A stretch of 64,000 nucleotides of DNA from JAJZQD01 sp021847735 (lineage in GTDB: Bacteria > Bacillota > Thermincolia > Thermincolales > UBA2595): the NCBI GenBank assembly GCA_027324025.1, contig DAHVYW010000035.1:1-64000 (forward strand), read 5' to 3'. This document shows, piece after piece, positions 24,317 to 32,124 of the stretch. Position numbers and translations under genes: made by a program. The notes below the pieces were generated by a model that had not been told where the DNA came from, did no database searches, and saw nothing but the letters and a program-made list of their open reading frames with translations. Each line of letters starts with the position of its first letter. Position 1 is the stretch's first letter.

Positions 24317-25618
24317 ATGCTTTTTATAAATGAAATGTTTATCAGCCAGCTCCTGAAAAAGCCTGTCATTGACAGGTCCGGGGAGAAAATTGGCCATATC
24401 ACTGATATAGTTATCGAGATCGGCGGGTTATACCCGAAGGTAACCGGCTTTGAAGTAGGGACCTTTGTCCAGAAATATATAATCAATCACCAGACCGTCG
24501 ATGTAATAAATAAGAGAATCCTCTCCCTGAAATTTCTCAAGGACGATATATACAAACGGGAACTAAGGGAACACGAAATATATCTGCAAAAGGATTTGCT
24601 GGACAAACAAATTGTCGACACTTACGGGTGCAAGGTAGTTCGGATTAATGACCTTAAACTCGCCAATTTTGAGGGGGATATCCGGTTAGTAGCTGTCGAC
24701 ATAGGCCTCAAAGGCCTACTCCGCAGACTTGGTATTGAATCGCCCGTTGTCAGGTTTGCCGGGCTTTTCGGCAATGAAATTAGTGAAAATATTATCAGCT
24801 GGGATTACATGGAACCTTTAGAAACAGAGCTTTCCAGGGTTAAGCTGACAGTACCCCATGAAAAGGTCTCCCGTTTGCACCCGGCTGATATTGCCGATAT
24901 TATGTCTCAGTTAAATGTCAAGGAACAGGTTGCCATCATCAAATCCCTGGACCATGAAACTGCCGCCGAGGCCCTCGGTGAAGTGGAGCCGGAGATGCAG
25001 GCGGCCATCATGGAAACCCTGGAAGGAGAGCACGCCTCTGACATTCTTGAAGAAATGGCTGTGGATGAGGCTGCGGACCTTTTGGGTGAACTTTCTAAGG
25101 AAAAAGCCCGTGAACTGCTCGGCTTGATGGACGAAGCCGAGGCAGAAGAAGTACAGGAATTGCTGGAATATGACGAGGAAACTGCAGGTGGGCTTATGAC
25201 TACGGAGTTTATCGCTTTACCGGCTTTCCTTACCGCTGACCAGACTATAAACCAATTGAGGGAGTTGGCTCCTGAGGCTGAGACAATATACTACCTTTAC
25301 GTAGTGGACCAGAGTGAGAAGTTGGTAGGGGTCGTTTCGTTACGGGACATGATTGTCTCGCCTGCCGATACCCCTCTGTTAGACATAATGATTAAAAAGG
25401 TAATTTCCGTTGAGCATGACACGCCCCAGAAGCAGGTAGCTGACATAATCGCCAAATATAATTTACTGGCCGTACCGGTGGTGGATGAAGAGAGAAAAAT
25501 TATCGGGATTGTCACGGTGGATGACGTAATTGACCTTATCTACCCCGCCGGCAGACAACGGAAACCTTCCAGGTACGGGGCGATGGCCGATTACCGGGCA
25601 GCTGCCGAGGGCAGGTGA
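24317..25618 (+). CDS. PRC-barrel / MgtE-N / CBS protein
   Basis: A 433-residue soluble protein. Two PRC-barrel-like segments (about residues 8-60 and 95-150) are followed by an MgtE N-terminal superhelical domain (HPADIADIMSQLNVKEQVAI to TAGGLMTTEF) and a CBS pair (VVDQSEKLVGVVSLRDMIVS, VVDEERKIIGIVTVDDVID). MgtE itself uses the last two domains to sense Mg2+, but the MgtE transmembrane part is missing here. It overlaps the NRAMP-type frame and probably regulates it. ATG 24317 fits AAGGGG better than GTG 24308. Confidence 0.88.
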   Translation: MLFINEMFISQLLKKPVIDRSGEKIGHITDIVIEIGGLYPKVTGFEVGTFVQKYIINHQTVDVINKRILSLKFLKDDIYKRELREHEIYLQKDLLDKQIVDTYGCKVVRINDLKLANFEGDIRLVAVDIGLKGLLRRLGIESPVVRFAGLFGNEISENIISWDYMEPLETELSRVKLTVPHEKVSRLHPADIADIMSQLNVKEQVAIIKSLDHETAAEALGEVEPEMQAAIMETLEGEHASDILEEMAVDEAADLLGELSKEKARELLGLMDEAEAEEVQELLEYDEETAGGLMTTEFIALPAFLTADQTINQLRELAPEAETIYYLYVVDQSEKLVGVVSLRDMIVSPADTPLLDIMIKKVISVEHDTPQKQVADIIAKYNLLAVPVVDEERKIIGIVTVDDVIDLIYPAGRQRKPSRYGAMADYRAAAEGR

Positions 25619-25623
25619 GCGGA

Positions 25624-26898
25624 ATGTCAAACAATTCACCTCCAATCAGCAGGCAAATTCGGAGATGGAGAAAAAATCTTCTGCTGTTTTTGTCCATCAT
25701 GGGACCCGGGATTATCACAGCTTCCGCAGATAACGACGCCGGTGGTATAGCCACCTATGCCACAGCCGGCGCTTCTTACGGATACGAGCTTTTGTGGATG
25801 CTTTTTCTGATGACCTTCAGCCTGGGTGTTGTCCAGGAAATGAACGCCCGGATGGGGGCCGTTACCGGAAAAGGTTTATCCGATTTAATCAGGGAACAGT
25901 TTGGCGTTAAAATGACATTATTGGCAATGTTCGTCCTCTTGATAGCTAATACGGCCACTACCATTGCCGAGTTTGCGGGTATAGCGGCCTCGATGGAGAT
26001 TTTCGGAGTCAGCAAATACATTTCAGTACCGGTAGCCGCAGCAGTAATTTGGTCGCTGGTGGTAAAGGGTTCCTATAAAAAGGTGGAACAGGTTTTTCTC
26101 GGCCTGTGCCTGATATTCATTACTTATGTAATCTCAGGGTTCCTGGTTCATCCTCCCTGGGGCGAGATAGCCAGGCAGACTTTTACACCCAGTTTCCGTT
26201 TTGAGTCTCACTACCTGCTGGTTTTTATTGGAACCATTGGAACTACTATAACTCCCTGGATGCAGTTTTTCATTCAATCTTCAGTAGTTGACAAGGGTGT
26301 TACTTTAAAGGATTACAAATATACCAGGGCAGACGTGCTGTTCGGCGCATTTGTAACCAGTTTTATCGCCTTTTTCATAATTGTTGCCACCGCCGCGACA
26401 CTACACAAAGCCGGCATTCAAATCACCACTGTCAAAGATGCCGCCGTCGCTTTAAACCCTTTGGCGGGTAAGATGGCCAGTTACCTTTTTGCGATTGGGC
26501 TCTTTGGGGCATCAATGCTGGCCGGAACAGTGCTTCCATTATCGACGGCTTACGCTATTTGCGAGGCTTTTGGCATGGAAAGCGGTGTCAGCAAAAGGTT
26601 TGAAGAGGCGCCGGTGTTCTTCTGGCTTTATACCGCGGTGATTGTAATCGGGGCAGGGTTTATCCTGATTCCCAAAGTGTCGTTGATTCTGGTTATGCTG
26701 ATATCTCAGGATGTCAACGGCATACTGCTGCCTGTTATCCTGATTTTTATGCTGAAGCTTATAAACAACAAGAAGTTGATGGGGAGCTACACTAACGGCC
26801 CCATATTTAATACCATCGCCTGGGGCACGGCAATTGCCTTGATAGTCTTAACGGCATTATTATTAATAACATCGATTAATCCCGGCCTTTTAGCCTAG
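25624..26898 (+). CDS. NRAMP-related magnesium transporter (NRMT-like)
   Basis: A 424-residue protein with about 11 hydrophobic segments of the NRAMP fold. The canonical TM1 DPGN motif is replaced by ASADNDAGG (Asp36-Asn37-Asp38). The TM6 MPH motif is absent, with TTITPWMQFFIQSSVVDKG in that region. NRAMP relatives lacking these motifs and lying behind M-boxes in clostridia have been shown to carry Mg2+. The riboswitch and the MgtE-N partner make Mg2+ the likely substrate. ATG 25624 follows AGGTGAG. Confidence 0.85.
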   Translation: MSNNSPPISRQIRRWRKNLLLFLSIMGPGIITASADNDAGGIATYATAGASYGYELLWMLFLMTFSLGVVQEMNARMGAVTGKGLSDLIREQFGVKMTLLAMFVLLIANTATTIAEFAGIAASMEIFGVSKYISVPVAAAVIWSLVVKGSYKKVEQVFLGLCLIFITYVISGFLVHPPWGEIARQTFTPSFRFESHYLLVFIGTIGTTITPWMQFFIQSSVVDKGVTLKDYKYTRADVLFGAFVTSFIAFFIIVATAATLHKAGIQITTVKDAAVALNPLAGKMASYLFAIGLFGASMLAGTVLPLSTAYAICEAFGMESGVSKRFEEAPVFFWLYTAVIVIGAGFILIPKVSLILVMLISQDVNGILLPVILIFMLKLINNKKLMGSYTNGPIFNTIAWGTAIALIVLTALLLITSINPGLLA

Positions 26899-26927
26899 GG
26901 CACTCCACCCCATTCTCCTTCACCAAA

Positions 26928-27053
26928 AAAGGAAGGGGCAGGTGTGTTCCGGAGAGCTAGGCTGACGTCCGCCGGCCCGTGATCCGCGTATGCGGGAGCG
27001 GTTTGCCGGCTGAGTTGTTGCTCGCTCGAAGGAATACACCTGCCCCTTCCTTT
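26928..27053 (+). repeat. Palindromic element family A, copy c
   Basis: 126 bp. The outer arm AAAGGAAGGGGCAGGTGT (26928-26945) is perfectly complementary to 27036-27053. The core GAGCTAGGCTGACGTCC / GAGTTGTTGCTCGCTC matches copies a and b, and the GCCGGC stem is kept. It lies between the NRAMP-type gene and the rplM promoter, both plus strand, so convergence of genes is not a requirement. Confidence 0.87.
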
Positions 27054-27194
27054 CCAAACTTCCAAACATTGCTGTTGGATAATGGGTTTCGGGCTATGTT
27101 AAAATATAAATAGGACAGTATGTCCTACAAAGCAAATATTAAGTGCCGGCAGAGGAGAGTGTGAAACAAAACCTCGGAAAACAGGCGGATTAAC

Positions 27195-27271
27195 TTGACA
27201 GGGCCCCTATAATTGTAATAAAATATATGCGTGACTCTATACACAAATAGTCCACAGCCCCGGACTATTTG
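27195..27271 (+). promoter_or_regulatory. rplM promoter and leader hairpin
   Basis: TTGACA (27195-27200), 18-base spacer, TAAAAT (27219-27224). Just after the expected start is a 10-bp hairpin, CAAATAGTCC (27244-27253) with GGACTATTTG (27262-27271). Firmicutes rplM-rpsI operons often have an autoregulatory leader hairpin; whether this one binds L13 is inference. The rest of 27054-27361 holds no supported gene. Confidence 0.7.
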
Positions 27272-27361
27272 GGATTTGCCGTTTCAGTGGTAGATGACGG
27301 CAGAGTTTTGAGTAGAAATAAGGCAGTCCTGTATGGGTTGCAGTGTCAAGGAGGTATAAAT

Positions 27362-27796
27362 ATGTCTACTTTTATGGCCAAGCCAAACGATATAAAGAAG
27401 AAATGGTATATTGTTGATGCAGAAGGCAAAGCTCTTGGCCGGGTGGCTACTGAAGTGGCCCGGATTCTTAGGGGAAAACATAAGCCGATTTTTACGCCGC
27501 ATGTTGATACCGGCGATTTTGTAATTGTGATCAATGCCGAAAAGGTTGTACTTACCGGCAAGAAGCTTGAGCAAAAACAGTATGTCCGTCACTCCGGTTA
27601 TCCGGGTGGGTTAAAGACTATGACTTATGACAGGCTGATGAAAGAAAGACCGGAACTGGCTGTTGAGAAAGCTGTGAAGGGAATGCTCCCCCACAATCGC
27701 CTCGGCCGGGCCCAAAGCCGAAAACTAAAGGTTTACAGTGGCGCAGAACATCCCCATGCGGCTCAAATGCCTGAAGTATGGGAATTCGCGGTTTAA
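27362..27796 (+). CDS. rplM: 50S ribosomal protein L13
   Basis: L13 is an early 50S assembly protein. With ATG 27362 the product has 144 residues, containing MAKPNDIKKKWYIVDAEGKA, LGRVATEVARILRGKHKP and VYSGAEHPHAAQMPEVWEF. CAAGGAGGTATAAAT precedes this ATG. It has its own promoter because the block after truA has separated it from the alpha operon. Confidence 0.97.
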   Translation: MSTFMAKPNDIKKKWYIVDAEGKALGRVATEVARILRGKHKPIFTPHVDTGDFVIVINAEKVVLTGKKLEQKQYVRHSGYPGGLKTMTYDRLMKERPELAVEKAVKGMLPHNRLGRAQSRKLKVYSGAEHPHAAQMPEVWEFAV

Positions 27797-27819
27797 TGTA
27801 GCGGGAAGGAGGAATAAGC

Positions 27820-28212
27820 ATGGCACAGGTACAATTTCAGGGAACAGGACGTAGGAAAAACGCAATTGCACGTGTAAGGATGGTTCCTGGCGAGGGAAAA
27901 GTAGTCGTCAATAACAGATCCTTAGCTGAATATTTTGGCAAAAAGACTCTTGAGATGATTGTTCAACAACCTCTCAGTTTGACCAATACCTTTAGCCAGT
28001 ACGATGTTGTGGCTAAAGTTGAGGGTGGCGGCACCACCGGTCAGGCAGGGGCTATGCGCCTAGGTATTGCCCGTGCACTGATAAAGGCTGATCCTAATCT
28101 CCGCGGTGCATTGAAGAAGGCCGGTTTCCTGACCCGGGACCCCAGAATGAAGGAAAGAAAGAAATACGGTCTCAAATCAGCCCGTCGGGCTCCCCAATAT
28201 TCCAAGCGTTAA
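27820..28212 (+). CDS. rpsI: 30S ribosomal protein S9
   Basis: S9 is in the 30S head; its C-terminal tail touches P-site tRNA. The 130-residue product has FQGTGRRKNAIARVRMVPGE, GGTTGQAGAMRLGIARAL and the tail KKYGLKSARRAPQYSKR. GAAGGAGGAATAAGC precedes the ATG. Confidence 0.98.
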   Translation: MAQVQFQGTGRRKNAIARVRMVPGEGKVVVNNRSLAEYFGKKTLEMIVQQPLSLTNTFSQYDVVAKVEGGGTTGQAGAMRLGIARALIKADPNLRGALKKAGFLTRDPRMKERKKYGLKSARRAPQYSKR

Positions 28213-28218
28213 TTTTTC

Positions 28219-28245
28219 GGGAAGGTTTATACCTTCCCTTTTTAT
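28219..28245 (+). terminator. Intrinsic terminator after rpsI
   Basis: GGGAAGGT, loop TTAT, ACCTTCCC, then a T run. It ends the rplM-rpsI transcript. Confidence 0.95.
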
Positions 28246-28383
28246 TTGGATTATAGAATATAACATTTTTTTAAAAAATCTCGATAGAAACTGTGTCAGC
28301 AAAAGAGGAATATAAGTGTTTTGATAGAATAATCTAGATTAGGACTTTTGAAAAAAATGGGGGAAAGGAGGGAAAAATAAAGA

Positions 28384-29475
28384 ATGAAAATAGGAACAAA
28401 GGTACATATCGGTTCGTTAAAGACAGCAATTATTTTTACCGTGATGGTGCTGTTACTAGCATTACTGGTTGTTGGCTGTAGTTCGAATACTACCACCACC
28501 ACCGGTGATAAGACATCCTCAACGGCAACCACGCCGGCTGCCCCGGGTGGAGAAGCTACATCTGCCTCTGCACAAACGGATGAAAATGCAATTGCCAAGA
28601 ATGAGTGCTCAGAGTGCCATGAAATGTGGCCTGAAGTAACTACATGGCAGACTTCCGTTCATGCGAAGGTTCCCTGTACAACCTGCCACACGGGGGTAAC
28701 CGCAGCCGACTTTAAGGCAGCCCACGACGGTGGATTCCAAAAGCCGATTGCTACCCGGAACAAACCGGTTTCTGATGAAGTTTGCAGAGGATGCCACGCT
28801 ATGAAAAACAGACTGGCCACTCTGCTGCCTGACCTGATTGCTCCGCACGAAAGGCACGAAGCAGGAAAAGTTCAGTGCCTGGCCTGCCACAGGTTTATCA
28901 CCCACGGTAATATTGCCGAACGCAAGGTTACCAATAGACCTGAATATGCCAATTATGACCAGTGGAATCCCGTAATGGCTGAAAAAGCGGCTCCTCAGGT
29001 CATGCGCCGCCCGAACATGTTCGTGTGTATCAATTGCCACGAGGGGCGTAAGGTTACCACCAAGTGTGCGGCTTGCCACTATTATGATGACAGAAAGAGC
29101 CTTCCTTCTCATGAGGATGCACAGTGGAAGGTAGTTCATGGTAAAGCCGGTCGCGCCGATGTCAATAACTGTGCTAAGTGCCACTATGACAAAGAAAGTC
29201 AGAAGTTCGCAACTCCGTCCACTGGAGACGTGATTGCCGACTTTGCCCGGGCCAACAGTTACTGCTACGGCTGCCACCTCAAGCGGCCTGCCACCCACGA
29301 CGGCCAGTGGATGTCCAAACACGCAACCTTTGCCAAGCAGAGAGGAACCCCGAACTGCTTCGCATGCCACGACAAGAATCAACCAGGTGCTAATGTAACA
29401 GGGACTTACTGCAATACCTGTCACTGGTTCCCAAATACTCCACCGGCAGCACCGGCACCTGCAGCTAAAAAGTAA
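28384..29475 (+). CDS. Decaheme c-type cytochrome lipoprotein
   Basis: A 363-residue exported protein with a signal sequence and lipobox LLVVGC (Cys32), then a Thr/Ser/Ala-rich linker to about residue 65. Ten CxxCH heme sites are seen: CSECH, CTTCH, CRGCH, CLACH, CINCH, CAACH, CAKCH, CYGCH, CFACH and CNTCH. It should be anchored on the outer face of the cytoplasmic membrane and carry electrons, possibly to metals or other outside acceptors. AAAGGAGGGAAAAATAAAGA precedes the ATG. No quinol oxidase or cytochrome assembly genes are adjacent. The C-terminus is Ala/Pro-rich. Confidence 0.93.
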   Translation: MKIGTKVHIGSLKTAIIFTVMVLLLALLVVGCSSNTTTTTGDKTSSTATTPAAPGGEATSASAQTDENAIAKNECSECHEMWPEVTTWQTSVHAKVPCTTCHTGVTAADFKAAHDGGFQKPIATRNKPVSDEVCRGCHAMKNRLATLLPDLIAPHERHEAGKVQCLACHRFITHGNIAERKVTNRPEYANYDQWNPVMAEKAAPQVMRRPNMFVCINCHEGRKVTTKCAACHYYDDRKSLPSHEDAQWKVVHGKAGRADVNNCAKCHYDKESQKFATPSTGDVIADFARANSYCYGCHLKRPATHDGQWMSKHATFAKQRGTPNCFACHDKNQPGANVTGTYCNTCHWFPNTPPAAPAPAAKK

Positions 29476-29481
29476 AGGATA

Positions 29482-29516
29482 GGGGCTGTCTCAAAAGAGG
29501 CGGTCCCTTTACTTTT
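29482..29516 (+). terminator. Intrinsic terminator of the decaheme cytochrome gene
   Basis: GGGGCTGTCTC, loop AAAA, GAGGCGGTCCC form an 11-bp stem with three G-U pairs, then TTTACTTTT. It lies just after the stop codon. Confidence 0.85.
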
Positions 29517-29519
29517 GGA

Positions 29520-29640
29520 TGGGGAAATGGCAGGTATATTCCTCCGAGCGGCAACAACGCCGTCCGGCTGACCACTCCGCAGCGGAGTGGTCAGCCGATG
29601 GCGTCAGACCGCTCTGCGGAACACACCTGCCATTTCCCCA
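29520..29640 (-). repeat. Palindromic element family A, copy d (reverse orientation)
   Basis: 121 bp. Outer arms TGGGGAAATGGCAGGT (29520-29535) and their complement (29625-29640) match. Read on the minus strand it has TGTGTTCCGCAGAGCGGTCTG at the left and GCGTTGTTGCCGCTCGGAGG at the right, aligning with the cores of copies a-c. The apex is a 12-bp hairpin, GGCTGACCACTC around CGCAGCG. On this minus strand the imperfect pairs are G-U, but on the plus strand they are A-C. Confidence 0.83.
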
Positions 29641-29727
29641 AAACTTGAGAAAGACTGCCTCTTTTGATTCATTTGGAGAAAAAAAGTAGCTGGCCAAACT
29701 TGCAGCAAAGTTTATCCGGCATTCTTT

Positions 29728-30474
29728 TTAAGGCCTGTTCTCCAGCGGAAGTTGCTCCCTGTAGTACTTTACCAGGCCCGAGTAGATTGCATAAGCCAGT
29801 TTCCGCTGGTATGCCGCGTTGGTCATTAACTTAGCCTCCCGTGGGTTGGAGAGAAATCCTATTTCAACGATTACTCCGGCCATTTTGGTGTTTCGGGTGG
29901 TGAAGAAGTCTTCGGCTTTGGCTTCCCTGGTGGTATTGCCCAAAATTCTGATCAACTCTGACTGGATAGATTCCGCCAGCTTCTTACCTTCTTGCTGATT
30001 CCTCTGGTAAAAGGTCTGGGCCCCGCTCCATCTGGAAGACGGGAAGGCATTCACATGCACACTGATATATAAATCTGCCCTACCTTCGTTCGCCAACTGC
30101 ACTCGTTTGGTCAGATCTTCCTTTTTTCTTGCAGAAAGGTTCCCCGAACCCGGGCCGCTCAAATCTTTGTCGGAATCTCGGGTCATAATAACCTTTGCGC
30201 CGGCATGGTTTAAAAGGCTGCTCAGTCGCTTAGCCACCTGGAGGACAATCTCCTTTTCAGTTATTCCGTTATATCCTGTAGCTCCCGGGTCAACCCCCCC
30301 GTGGCCGGGGTCGACGACGATAACTCTGTTAGCAACCGCCCATGAAGTTGCCGGTGTCACGGGGTTTAATGCGAAAACTGAATTCAGGCCTGCCAGCAGC
30401 AAGACAGCGGCAATCACTATAGCACCCAGGTAAGTACGTTTAAAGCGGAAGACTTTAATAAAAACAAATCGCAA
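29728..30474 (-). CDS. cwlD: N-acetylmuramoyl-L-alanine amidase, CwlD-type
   Basis: CwlD strips peptides from muramic acid on the way to the muramic lactam of spore cortex. The 248-residue protein has an N-terminal membrane anchor (about residues 15-35). Its Amidase_3 domain has the zinc-site elements VVDPGHGGVDPGATG, GITEKEIVLQ, YISVHVNAF and VIVEIGFLSNP. Start is TTG (30474) after AAAGGAGG. Position after rpsI is conserved in many spore formers, but here it is inverted and the cytochrome gene is interposed. Confidence 0.88.
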   Translation of the reverse strand: MRFVFIKVFRFKRTYLGAIVIAAVLLLAGLNSVFALNPVTPATSWAVANRVIVVDPGHGGVDPGATGYNGITEKEIVLQVAKRLSSLLNHAGAKVIMTRDSDKDLSGPGSGNLSARKKEDLTKRVQLANEGRADLYISVHVNAFPSSRWSGAQTFYQRNQQEGKKLAESIQSELIRILGNTTREAKAEDFFTTRNTKMAGVIVEIGFLSNPREAKLMTNAAYQRKLAYAIYSGLVKYYREQLPLENRP

Positions 30475-30512
30475 AGTAATCCTCCTTTATTAGGGTAGGA
30501 ACATTGTATTCC

Positions 30513-30546
30513 ACCGGCATTTGAGAAAAATGCCGGTATTTTTTAT
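30513..30546 (+). terminator. Plus-strand terminator upstream of cwlD
   Basis: ACCGGCATTT, loop GAGAA, AAATGCCGGT, then ATTTTTTATT, oriented to stop plus-strand transcription. No plus-strand gene ends here; it is just upstream of the minus-strand cwlD start. It may end a transcript antisense to cwlD. Confidence 0.7.
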
Positions 30547-30696
30547 TAACTTATGCTGTGGGTTGGGAAGTTATAACAACAGTAAAGTCTTGGAATTCAA
30601 GTCTTTTTGGCAGCAGGAGTTCCGCTCCGTCTAGAGAAAATATCACATAAATAATGCAACTAAGGCTAAAATAGGATTAAAAGGGAGGGATTTTAG

Positions 30697-32097
30697 ATGG
30701 GTAACATCGTTTTCTGCGGGGTGGCGCCTCATCCACCTATATTACTGCCTGAAGTGGGAGGCAGCGAATCCCAAAAAGTTACCGCTACCTTTAGGGCTAT
30801 GGAGGAGTTCGCCCGGAGACTGGCAGAAAGCGGGCCGGAGGTTATTGTAATCATCTCCCCTCACGGGTCTGTATTCCGTGACGGGGTAGCCTTGAACGGA
30901 AGCGAAATACTAGCCGGAGACTTAAGGAAGTTCAGGGCCGACTTGGAGTTTGAATACAATAATGACACGGACCTGGTCGGGGAGATAATAACCCAGGCAG
31001 GCGCACACGGGATTGTGACTGTAGAAATAGATGACGCCCTCGCAGAAGAATACGGTGTCTCCACAAAGTTGGACCACGGCGTGCTGGTGCCCATGTATTT
31101 TTTGGATAAGGCGGGGATAGACTTGCCGATGGTTTCGGTTTCCATGGGCATGCTGCCCTTTGAAGAACTCTATGCCTTTGGGGCGGCTGTATCGAAGGCG
31201 GCAGATGTCCAGGACAAAAAGGTAGCCCTAATTGCCAGTGGGGACATGTCTCACCGGCTGACATCCGATGCCCCTGCCGGTTACTCTCCTCAGGGAGAGC
31301 CCTTTGACAGGGAAATTGTTAAGTTGTTAAAAAACAAAGACTTTAAGGGGATTATTAATATAGACCGGAATATGGCTGAAGAAGCCGGGGAATGCGGGCT
31401 TAGAACAATTATCATGATGCTGGGGGCTGTGGATGGGGAAGCAGTGGGGGCAGAGGTGTTATCCTACGAAGGCCCCTTCGGAGTTGGATACATGGTCGCT
31501 GCCCTGATTCCTGCAGGCAGCCCCACAGACAGCCTGCTTGAGCAGATTTTTAACGAGCGGAAAGAAAAAGTTGAAACCCGAAAAGCCGGGGAAAGCCTGT
31601 TGGTGGCTCTGGCCAGGCGGGCCCTGGAGGCCTATGTCAGGGACGGACGAAAGGTTTCACCAGATACTAAGGAAAATCCGGAACTACAGGAAAATGCCGG
31701 GGTTTTTGTATCTCTGAAAAAACACGGGCAGCTGCGGGGATGTATCGGGACTATTTTGCCAACCACTCCAAATATCGGCAGCGAAATCGTTAATAATGCT
31801 ATCAGCGCCGGTACCGGAGACCCCAGATTCAACCCGGTCAAGCCCGATGAACTGGAACACCTGGTTTATTCGGTGGATGTCCTTAAAGCCCCCGAACATA
31901 TCGAAAGTTTGGATCAGTTGGATGTAGAGCGCTACGGTGTAATAGTCCGCAGCGGCAGAAGGTCCGGGTTGTTACTGCCTAACCTGGAAGGGATTGATAC
32001 GGTTGAGGAACAGGTGGCTATAGCCAGGCAGAAAGCGGGTATTGGCTCAAATGAGCCTGTTCAGCTGGAGCGGTTTGAAGTAATAAGGTATCACTAG
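30697..32097 (+). CDS. AmmeMemoRadiSam protein: LigB/MEMO-like domain fused to AMMECR1
   Basis: A 466-residue two-domain protein. Residues 1-270 resemble the MEMO1/LigB extradiol-dioxygenase fold, with GVAPHPPILLPEVGG, IISPHGSVF, LDHGVLVPMYFL and ASGDMSHRL supplying metal-ligand-like His and Asp. Residues 290-466 are an AMMECR1 domain with LRGCIGT, NNAISAGTGDPRF and the final VQLERFEVIRYH. Together with the next gene it forms the AmmeMemoRadiSam set, which is recognised by co-occurrence but lacks a settled biochemical role. AAAGGGAGGGATTTTAG precedes the ATG. Confidence 0.9.
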   Translation: MGNIVFCGVAPHPPILLPEVGGSESQKVTATFRAMEEFARRLAESGPEVIVIISPHGSVFRDGVALNGSEILAGDLRKFRADLEFEYNNDTDLVGEIITQAGAHGIVTVEIDDALAEEYGVSTKLDHGVLVPMYFLDKAGIDLPMVSVSMGMLPFEELYAFGAAVSKAADVQDKKVALIASGDMSHRLTSDAPAGYSPQGEPFDREIVKLLKNKDFKGIINIDRNMAEEAGECGLRTIIMMLGAVDGEAVGAEVLSYEGPFGVGYMVAALIPAGSPTDSLLEQIFNERKEKVETRKAGESLLVALARRALEAYVRDGRKVSPDTKENPELQENAGVFVSLKKHGQLRGCIGTILPTTPNIGSEIVNNAISAGTGDPRFNPVKPDELEHLVYSVDVLKAPEHIESLDQLDVERYGVIVRSGRRSGLLLPNLEGIDTVEEQVAIARQKAGIGSNEPVQLERFEVIRYH

Positions 32098-32124
32098 GAA
32101 CGTTTTCAGGACCGGGAGGTATTT

